From Owenia fusiformis (Eukaryota > Annelida > Polychaeta > Sabellida > Oweniidae): a DNA stretch of 64,000 nucleotides. Below, one piece after another: positions 1 to 9,544 of the stretch; position 1 is the first letter of the stretch; every line of letters begins with the position of its first letter. The position numbers and the translations under genes were made by a program. The stretch spans positions 28,050,425 through 28,114,424 of the forward strand of contig CAIIXF020000010.1 of the NCBI GenBank assembly GCA_903813345.2, read 5' to 3'. The notes below the pieces were generated by a model. The model had not been told where the DNA came from. It saw only the letters and a program-made list of their open reading frames with translations, and did no database searches.

Positions 1-35
1 TAAATGTTGCGCGCTTCATTTTGTGAACAGACACA

Positions 36-228
36 ATGATATAGCAGAGTTGCTGTTCTTGTGTTTTACGCCATAAGTTTATTGTAACCTGTTGTAAAGA
101 TATGATTAAATAAGAAAAAAAATTCTAGTGGCTGGATTATTGGCAGCACAGTGCTCAAAGACTGAAGTGGCATCTCAGACGGAACGTTCATTTGTGGCTG
201 GGAGACAACTGAAACTAGGGGCATGGCG
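36..228 (+). pseudogene. Broken copy of choline-transporter exon 1
   Basis: Bases 120-223 closely match exon 1 of the transporter gene at 25,092. Both encode a stretch reading like TERS(F/L)VAGRQL after a hydrophobic segment. The upstream part of the exon (about 39-75) is also recognisable, but the two parts are separated by about 45 extra bases (roughly 76-120) carrying stop codons, and the start region is damaged. After base 223 similarity ends and no donor site follows. No further exons of this copy were found downstream in the window. It is probably a decayed partial duplicate of the gene 25 kb downstream. Confidence 0.7.
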
Positions 229-454
229 GGTTTGTAAATCCAATAATTAATCATTGTATAACATCTCAATTAATTGTACAGGGTGATCAATAAATAAGGT
301 AAAATTATCTGGCATTTTGTAAATATTGGTTCAAACATCCTGAAATTTGGTCAGAATATACCTTGTACATTTCTAAATTAAAACATATAAATATATAACT
401 TCTGCCATCTGATTGGTTATTATTATTGTGACTATGGCAACTGGAGTCGGGGAT

Positions 455-799
455 ACCCGGTGTAAAGGAAATTATGGTCCCCTGGGGATTATAGTCCCTT
501 TTCCGTACGGCCCTTACTGGCCCTGACTGTGTATAAATAATAAGGAAAATAATAGTAATTGGGTCACCATATAAATCAATAGAGAGTAGGACCAAAATTT
601 GATAGGACCACCTACCCTTTTACACCGGTGTAAAAGGGTAGGAGGTCCTATCAAATTATGGTCCTACTCTCCATTGATTTATATGGTGACCTAAATACAA
701 CTCTTTCCCTCATTATCTTATACACAATCAGGGCTAGTAAGGGCCGTTAAGAAAGGGGACCATAATCCCTGGGGGACCATCATTTCTTTCACACCGGGG
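455..799. repeat. 345-bp near-perfect palindrome inside the mariner relic
   Basis: The left arm runs inward from ACCCGGTGTAAAG at 455. The right arm is its inverted copy ending CTTTCACACCGGG near 799. The centre is the self-complementary ACACCGGTGT near 624-633. The arms are about 170 bp with few mismatches and no coding potential. It looks like a foldback/MITE-type insertion. Confidence 0.8.
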
Positions 800-1029
800 C
801 AATTTCATTGCATCCAATTTGAACAAGAAATGATAAAAAGCACATCTTTTTCAAACTAAAAAGAAATATATGTGGGTGCCAGCATTAATTGTTTTAATAC
901 TTTGTTTATATTTTCTTGCAAATTTGATGTTTGATGTCATGGAAAAGTTTAATAAATAATGAAAACTGATGTGATCATAGAAAGTCTATGACACAGGTCA
1001 ATGATGAAAAACAATACCCAAAGAAGAGA

Positions 1030-1380
1030 TTTGATGAGAGAAACGAGGACGAAGCTAAGACTAAGAGGCCTGCAAACATTCCACATTGAACTGGGATAAT
1101 GCTCGGTCTCACAATGCTATTCTCATGGTACAAACCATTGAAGCACTGGTTTTCTCACTGTTAGGTCATGTACCATACTCTCCTGACTTGTCCCTTTATG
1201 ATTTTACTGTCATGGTGAGCTGAAGAGGGAGTTGAGAGAGTTTCTCATGGGGTGACTTGAAGCCAACTGTCTTGAAAATTTGCAGGCTATGGGAAAATGG
1301 GTTTAAAATGTGTTCAAAGACTGGAGTAGAAGACATGAACTATATGTTAAAAACAAAGGACATTAAGTAGCGGTTATGAA
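1030..1380 (+). pseudogene. Mariner transposase remnant
   Basis: Plus-strand translation with stops and frame breaks shows the C-terminal mariner pattern. There is a WDNARSH segment (catalytic-domain WDNA.pH block) near 1094, then a (P)YSPDLS..DF block near 1170-1205 (the usual YSPDLAPSDF), then a degraded tail. The third acidic position is still D in this block. It is not functional because of frame breaks and the missing N-terminal part. Confidence 0.7.
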
Positions 1381-1659
1381 GTATGAAATAAGAATATGAT
1401 ATGCCATTTTAATTGTGATTTGAAATGTATTATCAAAAGTGTTTTGACTGAAAATTTAGTTTTTTGCCCCATTGTCCCGGGTCTTCATGCTTTCCGTTGC
1501 TATGGCAACTATAACTTCAACCAATCATATCACTTTGATATGTAACTTATTGTATCAATTCAATAATGTTTGAACATTATTCTGTGCAAATTTTATGAGG
1601 ATTGGGCAAAATCTAAAGGAATGCCCGATACTTTTACCTTATTTATTGATCACCCTGTA

Positions 1660-2125
1660 TATTAACTATATCTAAAGTATTATTCTGGATTGATTATTAC
1701 GTTATTTTGTTAAAAGTGTGTGCGATGCTGTCACTTTTCTTATGTACGTAAGATCAAATTGTTCGGCTGAATCCCCGATTTACATATTGAAACAGCTAGT
1801 TACATTACAAATATCTACAAATTGATCAAAACTTGATGCCTAAACAACAACATATTTTATAGTCTTGTCTCATCGTAATTGCAATAATACACAGTGCGAT
1901 GTTTTCTGTCATTAGTCACGCCCGACTACACAGCGTCGTAATACGTCCCTAGTCGGTTAAACCATGATATCATTCCTAGAGATCATTTCCTCTAGTATTT
2001 TCTGTTCGATCCTCTCCCTATTTGCAGTTGTGTCGTCAGAAATTTCAATATTGCAAAACAATATTGTAGCTGGACATCACTAAAGGCAGCTGGAGTGTAG
2101 GATGCCTATATTGTAAATACCAACG
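1660..2125. other. Intergenic spacer, nothing recognised
   Basis: AT-rich DNA between the mariner relic and the TTAA element. No open frame, RNA or repeat that I can support. Confidence 0.5.
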
Positions 2126-2129
2126 TTAA

Positions 2130-2345
2130 AGCTACGTTCACACCAACGGCGCTTTGATGGCGATTTAAAGCGGCTTGTTAAGCGGCACCAAAGCATAACA
2201 AAGCTTGATTAAAGCGTCGGGGTCGTAATAGGTCGTAGAAAAGCTCGGAGTAAAACAGGATATTCGGCAAGAGCGCCAAACATTTTTAAAGCTACTTTCA
2301 CACCAACGGCGAATGCCACGCTTTAAATCGGCGAGCAAAGCGCTG
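2130..2345 (+). repeat. Left inverted-repeat end of the TTAA element
   Basis: It contains two successive end-like blocks (2131 and 2290), each with TTCACACCAACGGCG followed by GCTTT-rich sequence. Its inverted counterpart lies at 7380-7959, including the run AAAGCTCGG/GTCGTAATAGGTCGTAG matched near 7465-7500. Confidence 0.75.
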
Positions 2346-2906
2346 TCATTTATGTATACTTTTCCAAAAATATCACGATCTCATAAGTAATGTTATGCTC
2401 TGATAAGCTCTGATACGCTCTGATTTCCCGACTTGTTACGGTTCCTCACGCTATGAACCCGCTTCGACCAGGCTTTGTTACGCTTAAAATCACGCTTTGA
2501 TAAGCTTTGGTAAGCATTATTACGCTTTGGTGCGATTATGACGCTTTAATCAGGCTCTGATACGATTACCAAGCTCTGTTGTGCATTTTCGAGATCGCCT
2601 TTATCATGACGCTTTTGATCAAATGGCTGTATAAAGATGCAGTAGATCCATAAAACCATTGCATCTGTGACTCGAGAAGACGATGGCAGAACAACAAGAT
2701 CCAGAATTTCCAGATGGACCAGATCATGACCTATCTGAAGAAGACATGATGCTTGTCGCACGGCGTGAAAGAGCGTGAGAAAGCGTGAGGAAGCTTGTCA
2801 AGCGTAACAAAGCTTAACAAAGCGTTTCAATCCTTGATCAAAGCGCCTCAATTCGTTAAAAAGCTTGATAGTCCTTCATGAAAGCGTAACAGAGAGTGTC
2901 AGATAT

Positions 2907-2958
<52 letters not shown>

Positions 2959-3071
2959 TTTATTTCAACATAACATATTTACAAAACAAATACATTCAAA
3001 AATACATGCAATTTCTACAAATACATAGAACATTTTAATATATAGAGCTTCACCAAAAAACAACAACATAT

Positions 3072-6000
3072 TTATGATATAAATTTTTTAATAAATTGAT
3101 CTAAATAATGATTTACGTTTTCGTTTTCATTTACACAGTTTGCGTAAAACTTTAAATTGGATGCAATTTTTGATTTGAAGTTGACATTTTCATATTTATT
3201 CCTTTCTTCCGACAATTTTACCCATGTTGAATATATTGTGTAACCTATAATAGTAAGTATTAAATTTCTAAATGCTATAATATCACTTTCCATGCAATAA
3301 AAACCCAGAATAAAATGTTTCCAGAGTATTTTACATTTCAATATTTTTTCCACATCCTTCCATAGTGTTTCTACTAGCTTACATTCAAAAATAAGATGTT
3401 TTGCATTTTGAATTATATTACATTTTGAACAATTTCGGTTAATATTAGAGTTCCATTTACATATCTCACTTCCACATGCTAAAATGTTGTGAAGTAATTT
3501 AAAGTTGAATTCAGCATACTTTTTGTATTTCATGTTTGTTATTTTCAAGGAATATATTTTATCATAAAACGTTTTATCATGAGGAATGCTAAAAATATTA
3601 CTCCAATGTTTTTCTAAAACATTTCGTTCTTGTTTACTTTTTATCAATATATCATATAGCATATTTGTTTTCATCTCTTCTAATTTAATCCATTTATCAT
3701 TTCCTAAAAGGAAAGTTTTCCTATATTTTATGTTTGTGTATTTTACTTTTGTAGTATCATACTTATTCATCACATTTGTTATACAGGCTTTTATAAGAAT
3801 GTATTCTATCATCCAATTTCTTTTGTTAACAAGTTTGTTTTTTATATAGCTTTCATTATAGAAGGTTCCATTTTCATCATAGAAGTCTTTAACATATACA
3901 AATCCACTATTTATCCATTTTATGTTGTGTACCACTTCATTTTTAATTTTAAAAGATTCATTTAGCCAAAATATTTCTCCTATTAGATTTTGATCGTTTC
4001 TAGTTTTACATTTATTAAAAGCTAAGAAAATTTCTCTATAAAACAATGGCATAGGCAGTTTTGTATCTTTGGTAAAATGTGTTTTTATAAAATCATCAAT
4101 TTTAAAACCACACTGTTTGATATAATATTTTGGAATATCAATCCATGATGTGTCATCATCTTGTATTCTTTTCACCCAACTTGCTTTTAATGACATTATC
4201 TTTGTTTCAACGTCTATTAAGCCCAAACCACCATTTTTAATTTTTAATATTGTAGTTTTTCTTTTGATTCTATCTTTCTTCCAAATAAAATTATAAATGA
4301 TTGAATTTACTTTTTTGACAATTCTTTCGGGGACATCAAGGATAGAAAAGTTATATACTAGTTTTGAGATTCCTAATATATTGATAATCTGTACTTTACC
4401 AAATAAAGAAAGTTTTCTTTTTTTCCAAGATTCGAACAGTTTTTCAAATTCTAAGATTTTGGGGTTCCAATTTAGCTCTGCACATTTTTCTTTGTTATTG
4501 CCAATATAAATACCTAAGGTTTTAATTGGTTCATTTGTGAATTTAATATTTTCAAAGTATTCATCGGTTTGCTTTTTAAAATTACCTAGTGCTATGCCAA
4601 TTGTTTTTTCTAGATTGAGACATAGACCACTTACTTCCGAAAATGTTTTTATTTCTGTTAATGCATGTGAGATTGATTCTTTGTTTTCTAAAATTAATGT
4701 CGTGTCATCTGCATGTTGAATCACCTTTGTTTCTTTTTTGCCATCAATACTAATACCTTTGATTAATTTATTATTTTCTATTTTATTATTCATGATTTCA
4801 ACACATAAAATAAATAATAATGCAGAGATTGGGCATCCCTGGCGTATACCTCGTTCTATCTTTACTTCATTTGACAAAAAACCATTATTTTTTATTTTGA
4901 GAATTGGATTTGTATATAAAATTGTCACCCACTTAATAAACCTTTTGCCAAAATTCATTTTCTGAAGGACTTTGAACATAAAATTCCAATTAAGACTATC
5001 AAAGGCTTTTTTAAAATCTAGGCTAATTATCAATCCATTTCTATTCTCATTGTTTATAAGTTCTAAATAATCTATTAATAATCTGGCATTTGTTCCAATA
5101 AAGCGTTTTTCAAGGTATGCAGATTGATTTTTTCCAACAAGTTTTTTCACTAGGCTTTTTATTCTATTTGTTAATGTAAAAGCTATAATTTTGTAATCAT
5201 AATTAGTAAGACTTATGGGACGGTAATTAGCAAGGAGTTGTCGATCTCCCTTTTTGAAAATTAAGTTCAAGATCGCAATTTTCATGGTTTCACATAATTC
5301 ACCTTCTTGAAAAACTTCATTAATCATTTCCAAAAATATACTTTCCATATCTGACCAAAAATATTTGTAAAATTCAGGAGTTATCCCATCTAAACCAGGA
5401 CTTTTATTCAATTTTAGATTTTTCACTGATGAGTTTACTTCAGATTTTGTTATATTTACTTCTAAACTATTTCTTTCACTTTCAGTTAAGGTGTAATTAA
5501 GTTCTACTTCTTTTAGATAGTTGTTCATCACTTCTTCATCTGAATTATTATTTCTATAAAGGTTTTCATAAAATTTACAGGCTTCTTTTAAAATTTCAAT
5601 ATCTTCTGTGACGACCTTGGATGGCGTTTTTATTTTAGTTATAACATTACTGGTTTGTCTTTGTTTTTCTAATTGTAAAAAATAAGATGTACTTTTTTCC
5701 CCCTTTTCAATCCATTTAGCCCTCGATCTAATAAACATTCCACTTGATTCATATTCATACAATTTGTCTAACTTATTTATCATTTCATTCCTTTTGATAT
5801 TTAGTTCTGTTTTAACATTTTCTCGTTTACACTGATTTATGAAATTTTCTAAGCAATCGATTTGATCTTGTAAAATTATTTTGTTGTCCTTTCTTTGATT
5901 ACTCTTTTTAATTGAATGACTTATTGCAATCTGTTTAATTCTTACCTTTATCAGCTCCCAACATACCCTTTTGGACTTGAATGTTTTACTTTCTTGATTT

Positions 6001-6842
6001 ATTTCTTTGAGGTATTTTGATATATTGTTACAAAAATCTTGATCTTCTAATAATGAGTTGTTAAGTTTCCAGTATCCTTTCCCTCTCTTATTTCCTAATA
6101 ATCTTATATCTGTTATAACTGCTTTATGATCTTTTTTTAATGCTTGGAGTATATAGCTTTTTTTAATTTCAAGTCTGTTGTTTTTTGAGATAAAAATGTA
6201 ATCAAGTCTACTTTTACTTTTTAGGTTTTTGGTACTATACGTAAAGCCTATATTTTTGTTTGATTTATTATAATTTTCCCACGTGTCAATTAAAGTGCAG
6301 TTTTCAATAAAATGTTTTAGACTCTGTCTACTTTTATCATTTTGATGATATTTTTCTGTTGTTGGAAATCTGTCAGAATCTCTTAAAGCACAGTTGAAGT
6401 CACCACTTATTATAATATTACCTTCTATATGCTTATTACTTTGAATCCAACTATTAAGGTTGTCTAAGAATAATTTTCTACAGTTGCTTTCATTTGGTGC
6501 ATAGATTGATATTAAAGAAAATATCGTACCATTTATATCAACATTTGAGAGCAATCGTCTTCCATCATTACCGCTAACAATATTTAAAATTTTACACGAG
6601 AGTCTTTTGGATATTAATATGGAAACGCCTCTAGAGTGTTGGGAATCTGTTAATTCATTAATAAAGTCAAATTCATGAAAGCAATTTCTGATTTTGTTTT
6701 CATTTTTTAGAACACAAAATGTTTCTTGAAGAAAGATTATATCTGGTTTCTGATTTAATAGCCATATTTTTAATTTTTCTCTCTCTTTAAAATTGTTTAA
6801 TCCTCTGACATTCAGAGTAAGGCATCTGTAAGATACTAACAT
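3072..6842 (-). CDS. LINE ORF2: AP-like endonuclease and reverse transcriptase
   Basis: Encodes 1,256 residues and nicks the target DNA and reverse-transcribes the element RNA there. The N-terminal exonuclease/endonuclease/phosphatase domain (about 1-245) shows LTLNVRG with Asn11, FLQET with Glu40, SGDFNC, SRLDYIF and a DHKAVI histidine block. The reverse transcriptase (about 450-770) shows NYRPISLTNYDYK, DFKKAFD near residue 610, RQGCPISALLF, and the catalytic HADD near residue 710 where most relatives have FADD or YADD. The C-terminus has a CSKC...HLIFEC Cys/His knuckle near 1,120-1,145, as in L1/Tx1-type elements. The frame is complete, so the protein could be active. A host gene is excluded by the poly-A tail and target duplications. 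Placement at L1/Tx1 level is by motif only. Confidence 0.93.
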   Translation of the reverse strand: MLVSYRCLTLNVRGLNNFKEREKLKIWLLNQKPDIIFLQETFCVLKNENKIRNCFHEFDFINELTDSQHSRGVSILISKRLSCKILNIVSGNDGRRLLSNVDINGTIFSLISIYAPNESNCRKLFLDNLNSWIQSNKHIEGNIIISGDFNCALRDSDRFPTTEKYHQNDKSRQSLKHFIENCTLIDTWENYNKSNKNIGFTYSTKNLKSKSRLDYIFISKNNRLEIKKSYILQALKKDHKAVITDIRLLGNKRGKGYWKLNNSLLEDQDFCNNISKYLKEINQESKTFKSKRVCWELIKVRIKQIAISHSIKKSNQRKDNKIILQDQIDCLENFINQCKRENVKTELNIKRNEMINKLDKLYEYESSGMFIRSRAKWIEKGEKSTSYFLQLEKQRQTSNVITKIKTPSKVVTEDIEILKEACKFYENLYRNNNSDEEVMNNYLKEVELNYTLTESERNSLEVNITKSEVNSSVKNLKLNKSPGLDGITPEFYKYFWSDMESIFLEMINEVFQEGELCETMKIAILNLIFKKGDRQLLANYRPISLTNYDYKIIAFTLTNRIKSLVKKLVGKNQSAYLEKRFIGTNARLLIDYLELINNENRNGLIISLDFKKAFDSLNWNFMFKVLQKMNFGKRFIKWVTILYTNPILKIKNNGFLSNEVKIERGIRQGCPISALLFILCVEIMNNKIENNKLIKGISIDGKKETKVIQHADDTTLILENKESISHALTEIKTFSEVSGLCLNLEKTIGIALGNFKKQTDEYFENIKFTNEPIKTLGIYIGNNKEKCAELNWNPKILEFEKLFESWKKRKLSLFGKVQIINILGISKLVYNFSILDVPERIVKKVNSIIYNFIWKKDRIKRKTTILKIKNGGLGLIDVETKIMSLKASWVKRIQDDDTSWIDIPKYYIKQCGFKIDDFIKTHFTKDTKLPMPLFYREIFLAFNKCKTRNDQNLIGEIFWLNESFKIKNEVVHNIKWINSGFVYVKDFYDENGTFYNESYIKNKLVNKRNWMIEYILIKACITNVMNKYDTTKVKYTNIKYRKTFLLGNDKWIKLEEMKTNMLYDILIKSKQERNVLEKHWSNIFSIPHDKTFYDKIYSLKITNMKYKKYAEFNFKLLHNILACGSEICKWNSNINRNCSKCNIIQNAKHLIFECKLVETLWKDVEKILKCKILWKHFILGFYCMESDIIAFRNLILTIIGYTIYSTWVKLSEERNKYENVNFKSKIASNLKFYANCVNENENVNHYLDQFIKKFIS

Positions 6843-7089
6843 AATGATTCATTTAAAGTGATAAAACTTATATACCCTCTTTATAACCATGTTGCTTAAT
6901 TACTCTTATATTCCATTTTATATTCAAATATTTAAAACATACATTGCATGAAATCATATTTATATATATATATATACATCTATATCTAACCAACTGTAAT
7001 TTATATTTCACTGCATGTTGTCCTATTTACATATGTACAAGTCTATTTTATATCACTATATGTATTATGATATATTTATGGATGTAATT

Positions 7090-7262
7090 CTACTCTCTGA
7101 CTGTGAATTTTCCTGACTTTGGATTCTTCTCAGAGGAATTGGGTGTATTTCCTGAAGAACCTCGATCCTTTCTTTTAGATACTGGAGTCTTGGTTATGTT
7201 TGTAGTTTCCATCTTTGATCTTAAGTAGTAGGCCAATTTTCTATATCCTTTGTTCGATAGAT
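7090..7262 (-). pseudogene. Truncated 3' end of LINE ORF1
   Basis: The minus strand is open from the 5' truncation point at 7262 to a TAG at 7092-7090. It encodes about 56 residues ending SGKFTVRE. The tail is basic and Ser/Thr/Asn-rich (KRKDRGSSGNTPNSSEK). An internal ATG lies at 7212. It ends about 250 bases before the ORF2 start, which fits the last part of an L1-type ORF1 product. The RNA-binding and coiled-coil parts are lost. Confidence 0.6.
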
Positions 7263-7379
7263 GTGTCAGATATTGATGAAAGCGTCTGACCTCGTGTCAG
7301 ATCTTCATGCCAGATCGCAGCAAAGCTTGAGACATCTAAACGAAGCGTGTCAAATGGTAACAGACCGTGAAGAGACTGG

Positions 7380-7959
7380 GGTCCCCGCTTTGAACCAAGC
7401 TCTGTTAAGCTTTCCTACGCTTTGGGTCAAGCTTTGCTGAGCTTTGTTACGGTTTGTTAAGCTGCCGAACTGAGCTTTTCTACGACCTACTACGACCCCG
7501 ACGCTTTAATCAAGTTTTGTTACGCTTTGGTGCCGCTTTACAAGTCCCTTTAAAGCGCCATGCTTTGGTGCCGCTTTGCTCGCCGATTTAAAGCGTGGCA
7601 TTCGCCGTTGGTGTGAACGTAGCTTTATTAGCTATCCCCCACATGGCAACAACGGAAATTTATTTCCCGTTTGAAGTCTTTGTGTATTTTTTTATTAAGT
7701 TATTCATTTCGGATCGGAGCATATGTGACCAAGGCATTACACAAATGAAAGGGGCTAATATCCAGAAGATTTGGTTTTATATTTTGAACCAATTCTTAAT
7801 TGAATCGCGACATAAGGACAAATGATGACGAGACATTTTCATTTGAAAACCCCTTGAAAATTGTAACGGCGCTTTGATGGCGCTTTAATGCGGCGTGCAC
7901 AGCCGCTTTCCTCGCCGACAAAAAGCGCCATCAAAGCGCCGTTGGTGTGAACTTATAGC
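7380..7959 (-). repeat. Right inverted-repeat end of the TTAA element
   Basis: Inverted copy of 2130-2345, with an inner end near 7569-7625 (GGCATTCGCCGTTGGTGTGAACGT) and the outer end 7927-7959 next to TTAA. Bases 7868-7945 also form a local hairpin with GGCGCTTTGATGGCGCTTT and its inverse. Confidence 0.75.
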
Positions 7960-8073
7960 TTAAGGTAGATATGTGGGAAAAGTACCCCTGATCAATCGGT
8001 AGGTTGATCCATGTTCTCGCGGAGGAGTCACTCAAATCACCGAATACCAAGTGACAGAGTTGTAATTGTGTTA

Positions 8074-8623
8074 TAAAGGTAATAGACAGGTTCCAATTCT
8101 AATAATTCAAGTTTTTGAGGCATTTTTCGAAAAAGCAACAGACCTATTTTTACTCGATCAGTTTTTCATGCTGATAAAGATATTAAAAGATGACAGCTCA
8201 ACGGGGTGGTCACGACACTGAATTTTGGCATTTTTACCCCCCTGGGAAAATATTGTTGGGGGTACTATGAAACTAGTTCATAACTCAAAGGATATATGAG
8301 CTATTGTTCTGAGTTGTACACCATACATTGCTAGTACAAATATGAATACTATCCTAAAGTTATAGGTTGATACCCTTATTGGTCTCAGAAAAAATACAAT
8401 AAACGGGAAAAAGATACGCAATTTTTGTCTTGCCAATTTTATATTTGTAGCTTCAAGCAAAATATGAGAGCTTTAACAGCTCATAGTAGTATTCTAAAAA
8501 CATTTCCAAGCTATGTGCGGTATTGTAATACATCTATTTTAGTTATGAAGTACTATTTTGTAATTTTAATATGACTTAATAGTGCCCTGCCCCTGGAAAA
8601 TTGAAGAAAGTGGACGTGGTGAA
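8074..8623 (+). repeat. Left arm of a 4.8-kb long inverted repeat
   Basis: From AATAGACAGGTTCCAATT to a segment near AGAAAGTGGACGTGG, this stretch matches the reverse complement of 12,335-12,900 over about 550 bp with moderate divergence. Shared landmarks are AAAAGCAACAGACCTATTTT, GACAGCTCAACGGGGTGGTC and AGTGCCCTGCCCCTGG. Confidence 0.8.
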
Positions 8624-9540
8624 TTGTATCATTTTGCAGCATTAAGTTAGAAACATGTATTGATAGACACCAAATCAATAAATTCATACCATCATCAAAT
8701 GTTAGGTGACATTCTAATTCATTTATTACTAGAATATAGGACTTAAGATATTTTATATGTAAGTTTTCAATTTAGTACACGTATCATAATGAAATCTAGT
8801 GTAATCACATACTAGAGTGGACATTGACATAAAGTCTAAACATTATAATCATCAATTGATCTCATTTGAGCAACTAGACTATGGTGGTCATCATGCACAA
8901 GTAATGTACTACAATGCCCCATGTACTAGGGCACGAGTCATTTGAGCCATATATACCTCCTGGTATATACCTTTACAACCCATTCAGAAGGGTCATTTAC
9001 AATGTGCAAAACATGGCAAAAGTTCCTTAAAACTCTTAGTTCTCATTATCTGACCATATAGCAGAGTCCTCATAAGCCATGATGCATCACATCCAGATGT
9101 AGCTAAGAATCTTTTTTATTAACCAAAGATGACTTTCCCAGCGATGGTGCCTCACACTTTTATAACTTAGTGTAACTTATTTATTATTATTTGGGAGAAT
9201 TTGAACATTTTCCTCTTTTTACACTTTGAATTTTAAACAACATTACCAATTAATAATATATTGTGGATCTTTTGGGAGACATTATATTTGAGATTGTAAG
9301 AAATACATTGGTAGGTCAACTGTACATGTTGCTTTCAATTTTGTTTACTGTACATATATCTGATTCTGCATTTAAATACCAAGACTTCAGTTTACTTCAA
9401 CTGTCATGACTAAAGCATTTGATAGTATTTACATAATAATGTTATAAAGGAGCATGTAGGTTATCGCAAACAACTTCAGACAATGGTCCTTTTTAATGAG
9501 ATTTTAGGAGATCTGCATTTTTAACCATTAAAAACTAACG
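8624..9540. other. Spacer inside the long inverted repeat
   Basis: AT-rich, non-coding. Bases 9451-9475 (GGAGCATGTAGGTTATCGCA) recur with slight changes at about 50,903, so at least part belongs to a dispersed family. No gene seen. Confidence 0.5.
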
Positions 9541-9544
9541 TTTT

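Larger units (their letters stand above)
277..1659 (+). mobile_element. Degenerate Tc1/mariner element with TA target duplication
   Basis: Terminal inverted repeats starting CAGGGTGATCAATAAATAAG occur at 279 and, inverted, ending at 1657. TA flanks both ends (277-278 and 1658-1659). Similarity between the ends continues in patches for about 190 bp. The interior holds a decayed transposase and a 345-bp palindrome that looks like a later insertion. Confidence 0.8.
2911..7262 (-). mobile_element. Young L1-like non-LTR retrotransposon, 5' truncated
   Basis: The minus-strand element ends in a poly-A tail (the T run 2911-2955 on the plus strand). It is bounded by a perfect 15-bp target duplication, GTGTCAGATATTGAT, at 2896-2910 and 7263-7277. 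It carries the last part of ORF1 and a complete, uninterrupted ORF2. It is truncated at its 5' end inside ORF1, as expected from target-primed reverse transcription that stopped early. Perfect duplications, a long tail and an intact 1,256-codon frame point to a recent insertion. It sits inside the TTAA foldback element, so that element is older. Confidence 0.93.
2126..7963. mobile_element. TTAA-flanked non-autonomous DNA transposon (piggyBac/Kolobok-type) split by a LINE
   Basis: TTAA occurs at 2126-2129 and 7960-7963. Immediately inside are inverted ends sharing GTTCACACCAACGGCGC. The interior consists of many short GCTTTG/GCGTAACAAAGC-like motifs in both orientations. A second, inner pair of ends (TTAA plus AGCTACTTTCACACC at about 2286, and its inverse at about 7600-7625) suggests one member inserted into another or a stacked end. 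No transposase is visible. Without the 4.35-kb LINE the element is about 1.5 kb. The superfamily is inferred from the TTAA target only. Confidence 0.75.

Noticed and set aside
3586-4965. Plus-strand frames opposite the LINE ORF2
   Set aside because: Antisense shadows of the 1,256-codon reverse transcriptase frame.
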